Origin: Mycolicibacter virginiensis
GTDB taxonomy: Bacteria > Actinomycetota > Actinomycetes > Mycobacteriales > Mycobacteriaceae
Direction of reading: 5' to 3'
NCBI RefSeq assembly: GCF_022374935.2
Contig: NZ_CP092430.2
Location: 4,092,001 to 4,156,000, forward strand
DNA length: 64,000 bases
The notes beneath the pieces were generated by a model. It saw only the letters and a program-made list of their open reading frames with translations. It ran no database searches and was not told where the DNA came from. Within the stretch, counting starts at the first letter, position 1, and every line of letters starts with the position of its first letter. This document shows positions 57,378 to 64,000 of this stretch, in pieces. The translations under genes were made by a program, and so were the position numbers.

Positions 57378-58244
57378 ATGGACCACTATCTACGGCGTCA
57401 TGACGGGGTGATCACCCGCTCGCAGGCTTTGGAATGCGGCCTCTCCAGCTCCGCCATCGGCCGCCGACTCCAATCCGGACGCTGGCGGCGCTGCGGGCCT
57501 GGTGTGTACTTCGCCGACGATCGTCCCTTCACCACCGCCGCACGCATTCGAGCAGCGGTGTGGAGCTATGGGCCCAATGCCGTCGCCAGCGGTTTGGCCG
57601 CGGCCTGGTGGCACCAGCTGACCACCACCTCACCGAATTTGGTCGAGGTCACGGTGCCTCGGAATTCCCATGGGCGGGCTCATCGAGGCACCCGGCTCCG
57701 GCGCCGGGACCTCTTTCCCGCGGATGTGGTCGAGCGCAGGGGGCTGTTGGTCACCGGACTGGACCTGACGACAGTCGAAGCCGCTGCCCGTCGTGGAGGG
57801 GGCCCCAAGGTGATGGATACCGCCCTGCAGCGTCACACCGAACTACCCCGGCTGTGGCGGGCCCAGCTGCGAAACGCAGGCCGGCAGGGATCCCCTGCGG
57901 CCCGGCGGATGCTGCAGGCAGCGCAGAGCGGCGCCCGTTCACAGGCCGAGCGAATACTGGTCCAGCTGTTGCGCGATGCCGGCATCACGGGATGGGTGGC
58001 GAACTATCGACTGGGCAGCTACAAGATCGACGTTGCCTTTCCCGATATCGCAGTTGCGATCGAAGTCGACGGCTGGGCTTATCACAGCGGCCCGGATGAA
58101 TTCGAAGGTGACCGGGTGCGGCAGAACCAGATCGTGTTGCGCGGTTGGACGGTGCTCCGGTTTACCTGGCTGGACTTAGCCACTGCCCCGCACCGTGTCA
58201 TTGCCGAGATTCAGTGGGCGATTCGGCGCGCTACTGCCCGCTGA
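57378..58244 (+). CDS. AbiEi/DUF559-type protein with Vsr-like nuclease fold
   Basis: A 288-aa protein. Residues 1-80 look like the helix-turn-helix of AbiEi-type antitoxins (GVITRSQALECGLSSSAIGRRL ... WRRCGPGVYF, described here in two parts). The C-terminal DUF559/Vsr-like PD-(D/E)xK region reads LGSYKIDVAFPDIAVAIEVD followed by GWAYH. Such genes are common, lineage-variable cargo in actinobacteria; the role is unproven, and no AbiEii toxin is adjacent. It is bracketed by 37-bp direct repeats, which suggests acquisition or duplication. Confidence 0.8.
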   Translation: MDHYLRRHDGVITRSQALECGLSSSAIGRRLQSGRWRRCGPGVYFADDRPFTTAARIRAAVWSYGPNAVASGLAAAWWHQLTTTSPNLVEVTVPRNSHGRAHRGTRLRRRDLFPADVVERRGLLVTGLDLTTVEAAARRGGGPKVMDTALQRHTELPRLWRAQLRNAGRQGSPAARRMLQAAQSGARSQAERILVQLLRDAGITGWVANYRLGSYKIDVAFPDIAVAIEVDGWAYHSGPDEFEGDRVRQNQIVLRGWTVLRFTWLDLATAPHRVIAEIQWAIRRATAR

Positions 58245-58272
58245 GCGGGAGAAACCGCGCCGAAATCGCAGG
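58236..58272. repeat. 37-bp repeat, right copy flanking the DUF559 gene
   Basis: This copy of the 57306-57342 element lies 930 bp further on, with one C/T difference. It carries the DUF559 gene stop codon in the same hairpin loop and ends 12 bp before the cyp126 stop, so it could also serve as a terminator. Confidence 0.85.
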
Positions 58273-58283
58273 CGATCAGCAGA

Positions 58284-59507
58284 TCAGGGCCGCAGTTCCA
58301 CCATCATGTGCCGCATCCCGGTGTGCCGGTTGCTGCGGGTCCACTCCACCGGTGCCACCACCGCCAATTCACCGAACCGGCCCAGCAGCTCCTCGTAGAG
58401 CACCCGCAGTTCCAGCCGGGCCAGGTGGGCACCCAGGCAGAAGTGGGCGCCGTGACCGAACCCGATGTGTGGGTTGGGTTTACGGGTGATGTCGAACTGT
58501 TCGGCCCGGTCGAAGACCGCTGCGTCACGGTTGGCTGAGCCCTCCCACACCAGCACCTTCTGACCGGCGTCGATGGTCTGCCCGCCGAGCACTGCGCGCC
58601 GGGTTGCGGTGCGCCGCTTCGACGGCGCCGGTGACGTCCAGCGCAGGATCTCTTCGATGGCGGTCGGCAGCAGATCGAAATCGCTACGCAGCAAACGATA
58701 TTGGTCTGGGTACTGCGATAGCGCCAGCAGCCCGCCGGCAATGGCGTTGCGGGTGGTCTCGGCGCCGGCACTGAACAGTAACTGGAAGAACAGATACACC
58801 TCGAGATCGCTGAGCTCAGGGTCGGTCGAGTTGGCCACCACCGAGAGCATGTCGTCGGCGGGCTCGGCGCGCTTGGCCGCGATCAACTCCCGTCCGAAGG
58901 TGTAGACCCGGTTGCCGGCATCCTCGATGGACAGCCGCGACACCACCGCCTTGCGTGAGCCGCGAAAGTCGAAACTGGGCTCGATCGCCTCGAACAGCCA
59001 ATGCCGGTCGGCCTCGGGAACGCCTAACAGGATGCAGATCATCTGCATCGGCACCTCGGCGGCGATGTCGACCAGGAAGTCGAAGGGAACCCCGGGCTCG
59101 ACGGCGTCGAGCAAAGCCCGCGCCCGGCGCCGCAGGTCGGTCTCGACACGGCGGATCATCCGTGGAGTCAGTCCGGAGCTGACCAGCCGTCGGACCTGCG
59201 CGTGCCGCGGGTCGTCCATCATGTTCAGCAGCTGTCCGGCGATCGGCAGGTCCTGCAGCACGGTGCCGCCGAACGGCCGGTCCCCGCCGGTGACCGACGA
59301 ATAGGTCTCGGCATCGCGCAACACCTCAAGCGTTTCGGCGTGCGTGGCAACCGACCAGAAGCCGTCGCCGTCGGGAGTGTGGGCGGTGGGTTCGTGCCAG
59401 TACACCGGGGCGACGCGGCGGTGCAGCGCGAACAGCTCGTGGGGGAAGCCGTCGGCAAAGTTGTCCAGATCGGTGAAGTCGATGCTCGCGAGTTCCTGGA
59501 CTTCCAT
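58284..59507 (-). CDS. cyp126: Cytochrome P450 CYP126
   Basis: A 407-aa P450 with I-helix AGAETTR (247-253), EEILR (ExxR) at about 285-289 and heme loop [10 protein letters not shown] with Cys357. Position next to purB and sequence pattern match CYP126 of M. tuberculosis (Rv0778), whose natural substrate is unsettled. It starts at ATG 59507, 5 bp downstream of the purB stop, and so shares its transcript. Confidence 0.92.
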   Translation of the reverse strand: MEVQELASIDFTDLDNFADGFPHELFALHRRVAPVYWHEPTAHTPDGDGFWSVATHAETLEVLRDAETYSSVTGGDRPFGGTVLQDLPIAGQLLNMMDDPRHAQVRRLVSSGLTPRMIRRVETDLRRRARALLDAVEPGVPFDFLVDIAAEVPMQMICILLGVPEADRHWLFEAIEPSFDFRGSRKAVVSRLSIEDAGNRVYTFGRELIAAKRAEPADDMLSVVANSTDPELSDLEVYLFFQLLFSAGAETTRNAIAGGLLALSQYPDQYRLLRSDFDLLPTAIEEILRWTSPAPSKRRTATRRAVLGGQTIDAGQKVLVWEGSANRDAAVFDRAEQFDITRKPNPHIGFGHGAHFCLGAHLARLELRVLYEELLGRFGELAVVAPVEWTRSNRHTGMRHMMVELRP

Positions 59508-59512
59508 GGCGG

Positions 59513-60931
59513 TTACAGGATCGCGCCCGGGCTATAGGCAGCCCCGCCCGGATACCGCTCGACGAGTTCGGCCACCTCGGCCGCCACCCGATCAACCTGG
59601 TCGGCGGCCGCGCCGGTGAAGGCCTGCCGGTCGGCGACGGCCGCATCCAGCGCGGCCCGGTCCAGTGGCAGCCGGTCGTCGGCGGCCAGCCGGTCGAGCA
59701 GGTCGGGTTCGGCGCCCCGCTCGCGCATCGCCAGCGCGACGGCCACCGCGTGCTCTTTGATCACCTCGTGCGCGGCTTCGCGTCCCACCCCGGCACGCAC
59801 CGCGGCGATCAATACCTTGGTGGTGGCCAGGAACGGCAGGTAGCGGTCCAGCTCGCGGGTGATCACCGCCGGGTAGGCCCCGAATTCGTCGAGCACGGTC
59901 AAGAATGTCTCGGTCTGCCCGTCGACGGCGAAGAAGGCGTCTGGCAGCGCGACGCGGCGCACCACCGAGCAGAAGACGTCGCCCTCGTTCCACTGCGCGC
60001 CGGCCAGTTCAGCAGCCATCGAGGCATAACCGCGCAACACCACCTGCAGCCCGTTGACCCGCTCGCAGCTGCGGGTGTTCATCTTGTGCGGCATCGCCGA
60101 CGAGCCCACCTGGCCGGGCGCGAATCCTTCGGTGACCAGTTCGTGGCCCGCCATCAGTCGGATCGTCTGCGCCAGCGAGGACGGGCCGGCGCCCAGTTGC
60201 ACCAGCGCGGAGACCACGTCGTGATCCAGCGAGCGGGGATAGACCTGCCCGACGCTGGTCAGCACCGCCGAGAACCCGAGGAATTCGGCGACTCGGCGTT
60301 CCAGCTCGCTCAGTTTGGCGGTGTCACCGTCGAACAGATCCAGCATGTCCTGCGCGGTGCCCATCGGCCCCTTGATGCCGCGCAGCGGGTAGCGGTCGAT
60401 CAACTCACGCACCCGCCGCAGCGCGAGCAGGGTCTCCTCGGCCGCCGAGGCGAATCGCTTACCCAACGTGGTGGCCTGCGCGGCGACGTTGTGGCTGCGC
60501 CCGGCCATCACCAGGTCGCGGTAGGCCGCGGCGTGACTGACCAGGCGCGCCGCGACCGCGACCCCGTGGTCGTGGACCAGTTGCAGGGACTGGCGAATCT
60601 GCAGCTGCTCGACGTTCTCGGTCAGGTCCCGGCTGGTCATGCCCTTGTGGACGTGCTCGTGACCGGCGAGGGCGTTGAACTCCTCGATACGGGCCTTGAC
60701 GTCGTGGCGGGTCACCCGCTCGCGGGCTGCGATCGACGCCAGGTCGACGTCACCGAGGACAGCCTCGTAGTCGGCGATCGCCTGTGCGGGCACCGGCACA
60801 CCCAGCTCGGACTGGGCGCGCAGTACCGCCAGCCACAGCCGACGCTCGGCAATGATCTTGGCCTGCGGCGACCAGATGTCTGTCATGGCGGTACTGGCGT
60901 AACGGGTGGCCAGCACATTGGGAATGCTCAC
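59513..60931 (-). CDS. purB: Adenylosuccinate lyase PurB
   Basis: A 472-aa lyase that removes fumarate from SAICAR and adenylosuccinate. It belongs to the fumarase/aspartase superfamily, with the signature loop [17 protein letters not shown] and [15 protein letters not shown]. It starts at ATG/GTG 60931 and is followed closely by cyp126. Confidence 0.97.
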   Translation of the reverse strand: MSIPNVLATRYASTAMTDIWSPQAKIIAERRLWLAVLRAQSELGVPVPAQAIADYEAVLGDVDLASIAARERVTRHDVKARIEEFNALAGHEHVHKGMTSRDLTENVEQLQIRQSLQLVHDHGVAVAARLVSHAAAYRDLVMAGRSHNVAAQATTLGKRFASAAEETLLALRRVRELIDRYPLRGIKGPMGTAQDMLDLFDGDTAKLSELERRVAEFLGFSAVLTSVGQVYPRSLDHDVVSALVQLGAGPSSLAQTIRLMAGHELVTEGFAPGQVGSSAMPHKMNTRSCERVNGLQVVLRGYASMAAELAGAQWNEGDVFCSVVRRVALPDAFFAVDGQTETFLTVLDEFGAYPAVITRELDRYLPFLATTKVLIAAVRAGVGREAAHEVIKEHAVAVALAMRERGAEPDLLDRLAADDRLPLDRAALDAAVADRQAFTGAAADQVDRVAAEVAELVERYPGGAAYSPGAIL

Positions 60932-60937
60932 GAGCAG

Positions 60938-61519
60938 CTAGCTTACGGTCGTGCGCTCCGGTGGAGTCTGACTGGCCTGGGCAGCGGGCACGGCTTCCAC
61001 GATGACCGGGCCTCGGCCCTCGGACAGCGATATCGCGGCATCGATCAGGTACTCGCCGACGACCTGGACGGCACGCCACGGGGGCAGCGGTTCGCAGATG
61101 AAGGCGGGATTGGTTCGGGTGGCCCGGCGCATCACGTTCTGACATCCCTGCGCGAACTGCACGCGCTGCACTGTCGCGTCGTCAGCCCGGCTGATCAGCG
61201 GGTAGGGATTCTGGGTGTAGCGAATGCACGCGCCGTTTCGGTCGATGCCGTAGCCGGCCAGCAGGCCGTCGTAGGGGTCGATGGTGAGCGGCCAGAAGGG
61301 CGACGCGAGGTCGAAGGAGCGCACGATCTCTCGCCGCGGCCCGACGGGGACGTGCCGGGTAAGGGATCGGGTGCGGCACCGGGTGGCGATGTCGTAGGGG
61401 CGCACTCGCTTGTTACGCATGAGTTCCAGAAAAACGTCGACCGCTATTCGAGCTGCCGGCGGCCACTCGCCGTGCGCAAACGCGGCATTACTCTCGTTGG
61501 CGCGGCCAACGGTCAACAT
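60938..61519 (-). CDS. Conserved hypothetical protein
   Basis: A 193-aa protein of unknown function with no signal peptide or recognised catalytic motif. It contains paired blocks such as RVRPYDIATRCRTRSLTRHV and DPYDGLLAGYGIDRNG. ATG 61519 (or GTG 61525) gives the compact form. The frame continues upstream over the TetR 5' region and is not believed coding there. It lies 6 bp upstream of purB and is divergent from the TetR gene. Confidence 0.55.
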   Translation of the reverse strand: MLTVGRANESNAAFAHGEWPPAARIAVDVFLELMRNKRVRPYDIATRCRTRSLTRHVPVGPRREIVRSFDLASPFWPLTIDPYDGLLAGYGIDRNGACIRYTQNPYPLISRADDATVQRVQFAQGCQNVMRRATRTNPAFICEPLPPWRAVQVVGEYLIDAAISLSEGRGPVIVEAVPAAQASQTPPERTTVS

Positions 61520-61556
61520 GGCGACTCCACATGTCGAGAAAAACAGACAGGCTCGT

Positions 61557-61571
61557 AGTCTGACACAGACT
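61557..61571. promoter_or_regulatory. Palindromic operator between the hypothetical gene and TetR
   Basis: AGTCTG-ACA-CAGACT is a perfect 15-bp palindrome in the divergent gap, 26 bp before ATG 61598. Position and symmetry fit an autoregulatory TetR site. A TACGCT -10 box follows at 61585-61590. Confidence 0.6.
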
Positions 61572-61597
61572 GTCGGTCGGTGAGTACGCTTTGGCCG

Positions 61598-62269
61598 ATG
61601 AGTAACGGGAGGCCGACCCGGCGGGACATGCACGCCGAGCTCACGCGGACCGCGGTGCTCGACGCCGCCCGGACCCTTTTCGTTGCCAAGGGCTTCGAAG
61701 CGACCTCGGTCGATGAGATCGCGCAGGCTTCGCACTCCAGCAAGGGTGCCGTCTACCACCACTTTCGCGACAAGCAGGCGATCTTCGCCGAGGTGTTCAG
61801 GCTCAGCCAAGCCGACGTCATGCAGGCCGTATTACCGGGCGCCCTGGAGTCCATGCCCGACGACGCCAGCCCGTGGGACCAGGCGCTGTTGGCGATCAGC
61901 GCGGTGCTGCGCTGCTACGTCCACAATCACGACGCACGGGTGTTGCTGCGGGAATCAGCCAGCGCATTGGGTTGGGACCGCAAGCAGACCGTCGACGAGG
62001 AGCTGGCGCTTCCGTTGCTGCGCGGGGTGCTCGGCGAGCTGATCGAGACCGGCCAGATCGTGGCCGTGCCGGTCGGCGTCACCGCCGAACTGCTGTACGC
62101 CCTGCTCAGCAAGACGGGGCCCATCATCGCCGCCGCCGCCGATCCCGCCCAGGCGGTCAACGAGATCGAGCCGGTGCTGTTCGCGTTGTTGAACGGCCTG
62201 CATCGCGAGCCGTCGCAGCCGGCCGGCCAAGCCAAACGCTTGGGTTTCGCCCGGCCGCAAACGCCCTGA
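61598..62269 (+). CDS. TetR-family transcriptional regulator
   Basis: A 223-aa TetR regulator (Rv0775 position) with helix-turn-helix TSVDEIAQASHSSKGAVYHHF at about residues 34-54. ATG 61598 is chosen because TACGCT ends 7 bases upstream, a leaderless arrangement; a GTG at 61580 would lie upstream of that box. It probably binds the palindrome at 61557-61571. Target genes and ligand are unknown. Confidence 0.88.
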   Translation: MSNGRPTRRDMHAELTRTAVLDAARTLFVAKGFEATSVDEIAQASHSSKGAVYHHFRDKQAIFAEVFRLSQADVMQAVLPGALESMPDDASPWDQALLAISAVLRCYVHNHDARVLLRESASALGWDRKQTVDEELALPLLRGVLGELIETGQIVAVPVGVTAELLYALLSKTGPIIAAAADPAQAVNEIEPVLFALLNGLHREPSQPAGQAKRLGFARPQTP

Positions 62270-62309
62270 GTACGGGCGCCGCGGCACTGGCTGCGCCGAT
62301 GACGAGCCC

Positions 62310-63731
62310 TTACAGCGCGTGCAGGATGTCTTCGACCCGGTCCTTGGCGTCCCCGAACAACATCGCGGAGTTCTGCCGGAAGAACAGCGGGTTCTGCACG
62401 CCCGCGTAGCCCGAAGCCATGGAGCGCTTGAAGACGATCACGTTGTCGGCGTCCCACACGGTCAGCACCGGCATACCCGCGATCGGGCTGGACGGGTCTT
62501 CGGCGGCGGCCGGGTTGACGGTGTCGTTGGCGCCGATCACCAGGACCACCGACGTGTCGCCGAAGTCGTCGTTGATCTCGTCCATCTCCAGCACGATGTC
62601 GTAGGGCACCTTGGCCTCGGCCAGCAGCACGTTCATGTGGCCGGGAAGTCGGCCGGCGACCGGGTGGATGCCGAAGCGCACGTTGACGCCGCGGTCGCGC
62701 AGCTTGCGGGTCAGTTCGGCGACGCCGTACTGGGCCTGCGCGACGGCCATGCCGTAGCCCGGGGTGATGATCACCGAGTCGGCGCCGCCCAGCAGCTCGG
62801 CGACCCCTTCGGCGGTGATCTCACGGTGCTCGCCGTAGTCCTTGTCCTCGGCGGGGCCGGCTTCGATCCCGAAGCCACCGGCGATCACCGAGATGAAGGA
62901 CCGGTTCATCGCCTTGCACATGATGTAGGACAGGTAGGCACCCGAGGATCCGACCAGCGCGCCGGTGATGATCAGCAGGTCGTTGGAGAGCAGGAAGCCC
63001 GAGGCGGCCGCGGCCCAGCCCGAGTAGCTGTTGAGCATCGAGACGACCACCGGCATGTCGCCGCCGCCGATCGAGGCCACCAAGTGCCAGCCCAGCGCCA
63101 GCGCCAGCAGGGTCACCACGATCAGCAGCCACAGCTTGGGCTCGTACACGAACCACACCGTCAAAGCGACGAATGCGACCAGCGCGCCGATGTTGAGGAA
63201 GTTCTTGCCGGGCAGCATCAGCGGGTTGGACTTCATCCGCGCCGAGAGCTTGAGGTTGGCCACGATCGAGCCGGTGAACGTCACCGCACCGATGAACACG
63301 CCGATGAACACCTCGGCCGAGTGGATGCCGAACAGCCCCTGGGCGGCCAGTTCGCGTGCGTCGGCGCTGCACGGGCTGTTCTCGACGTGCAGGTAGCCGT
63401 TCCAGCCGACCAGCACGGCGGCCAGGCCGACGAACGAGTGCAGCAGCGCGATCAGCTCGGGCATGCCGGTCATCTCGACGACCTTGGCGCGCCACAACCC
63501 GATCGCCGCACCGACCACGGTGGCCCCGATCAGCAACGCCAAGCCGACCGGATTGATGTCGTGATGCACCGCCAAGGTGATCGTCGCGGCCAGCGCCACC
63601 GCCATCCCGAGGATGCCGAAGCTGTTGCCGGCCTTGGACGTCTCGTGCTTGCTCAGCCCGGCCAGGGCCAGGATGAACAGCAAGGCCGCGACGATGTATG
63701 CCGCCGAGGCGGCGGTCTCAACTGAAAACAT
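62310..63731 (-). CDS. pntB: NAD(P) transhydrogenase beta subunit PntB
   Basis: A 473-aa membrane subunit of proton-translocating transhydrogenase, which reduces NADP with NADH at the expense of the proton gradient. About nine transmembrane helices (1-265) precede the NADP-binding domain III with [30 protein letters not shown] and [10 protein letters not shown]. It is followed upstream by the pntA membrane part at 63767. Confidence 0.95.
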   Translation of the reverse strand: MFSVETAASAAYIVAALLFILALAGLSKHETSKAGNSFGILGMAVALAATITLAVHHDINPVGLALLIGATVVGAAIGLWRAKVVEMTGMPELIALLHSFVGLAAVLVGWNGYLHVENSPCSADARELAAQGLFGIHSAEVFIGVFIGAVTFTGSIVANLKLSARMKSNPLMLPGKNFLNIGALVAFVALTVWFVYEPKLWLLIVVTLLALALGWHLVASIGGGDMPVVVSMLNSYSGWAAAASGFLLSNDLLIITGALVGSSGAYLSYIMCKAMNRSFISVIAGGFGIEAGPAEDKDYGEHREITAEGVAELLGGADSVIITPGYGMAVAQAQYGVAELTRKLRDRGVNVRFGIHPVAGRLPGHMNVLLAEAKVPYDIVLEMDEINDDFGDTSVVLVIGANDTVNPAAAEDPSSPIAGMPVLTVWDADNVIVFKRSMASGYAGVQNPLFFRQNSAMLFGDAKDRVEDILHAL

Positions 63732-63766
63732 AAGCGGGGTCTACTCCAAGTCGGGGTGCGCAGCGC

Positions 63767-64000
63767 CTAGCTGCGAGAGAACATGGCGAGCATGCGGCGG
63801 GTCACCGCAAAACCACCGAAGATGTTGATGCTGGCCAGCAGGATCGCCGCGGCGGCCAAACTCGTGATGGCCGGGTCGCCGTGGCCGATCTGCAGCAGCG
63901 CGCCCACCACGATGATTCCCGAGATCGCGTTGGTCACCGACATCAGCGGGGTGTGCAGCGCGTGGTGCACATGGCCGATCACGTAGTAGCCGATCACGAT
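63767..64000 (-). CDS. pntAb: NAD(P) transhydrogenase alpha subunit, membrane part (partial)
   Basis: The C-terminal 77 residues of a PntA membrane domain (PntAb), cut by the window end. [17 protein letters not shown] is the conserved transhydrogenase segment, followed by two more helices and the ending [16 protein letters not shown]. The apparent GTG at 63997 is internal. It is 35 bp upstream of pntB in the same operon. Confidence 0.9.
   Translation of the reverse strand: MVIGYYVIGHVHHALHTPLMSVTNAISGIIVVGALLQIGHGDPAITSLAAAAILLASINIFGGFAVTRRMLAMFSRS

Noticed and set aside
57378..58244. Complete AbiE toxin-antitoxin system
   Set aside because: No AbiEii nucleotidyltransferase gene follows; the next gene is cyp126 on the opposite strand.

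Overview
This GC-rich window is a chromosomal segment of a Mycobacterium (Mycobacteriaceae) outside the M. tuberculosis complex. The evidence is the gene content and order (mshD, glnR, lmeA, cysA2, purM, purF, purL, the encapsulin pair, ptrB, purC, cyp126 and purB, in the order familiar from the Rv0776-Rv0821 region), frequent GTG starts, several leaderless genes with TANNNT -10 boxes placed 7-8 bases before the start codon, and a poly-cysteine attenuator ORF.

Left part (1-17.6 kb): the end of a phoU/phoY gene, hrpA, and an unusually complete phosphate-uptake locus. It has three pstS, two pstC, two pstA and two pstB genes plus the Ser/Thr kinase pknD with an NHL propeller sensor. Tandem 7-mers with an 11-bp period, resembling PhoP/RegX3-type boxes, lie upstream of pstS3, pknD and pstS1. 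The locus leads into mshD (mycothiol synthesis) and glnR. A 57-bp dispersed repeat occurs between pstA1 and pknD and again, in frame, inside mshD.

Middle-left (17.6-25.1 kb): lmeA and a membrane-tethered thioredoxin; a sulfur operon (DUF4395, cysA2, sseC2) behind a leaderless poly-Cys leader; a tiny membrane protein, nitrobindin, a pabC-like lyase, ygfZ, a DUF3073 protein and purM.

Catabolic island (25.2-37.4 kb): about 12 kb lies between purM and purF, which are neighbours in M. tuberculosis. The minus-strand operon SDR > Rieske-type oxygenase 1 > 111-aa protein > TauD/TfdA dioxygenase > two acyl-CoA dehydrogenases is preceded by a TetR gene. Divergent from TetR is a spirocyclase AveC-family gene coupled to a P450. 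A second minus-strand operon encodes Rieske oxygenase 2 > 109-aa paralog of the small protein > amidohydrolase > MarR. The most striking feature is that oxygenase 1 lacks both Rieske histidines and instead has a CxxC-X22-CxxC four-cysteine site, while its mononuclear-iron ligands are intact. Oxygenase 2 is canonical. Each oxygenase gene is followed by the same small helical protein, which suggests a conserved, apparently unnamed partner. Similar palindromes sit in the core promoters of these operons.

Right part (37.4-64 kb): purF, a sterol-carrier-family protein, an epoxide-hydrolase-like enzyme, a membrane alpha/beta-hydrolase, purL and pepC; the DyP peroxidase-encapsulin nanocompartment pair; purQ, purS, an MBL hydrolase, a KstD-like flavoprotein, DUF2334 and DUF2254 proteins, a glutathione-peroxidase-like enzyme, ptrB (one intact gene) and purC; a membrane protein, a DUF559/AbiEi-like gene flanked by 37-bp direct repeats, cyp126, purB, a TetR regulator, pntB and the start of the pntA region. 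De novo purine genes are scattered throughout, all on the minus strand. No tRNA, rRNA, CRISPR array, IS element or prophage was seen.
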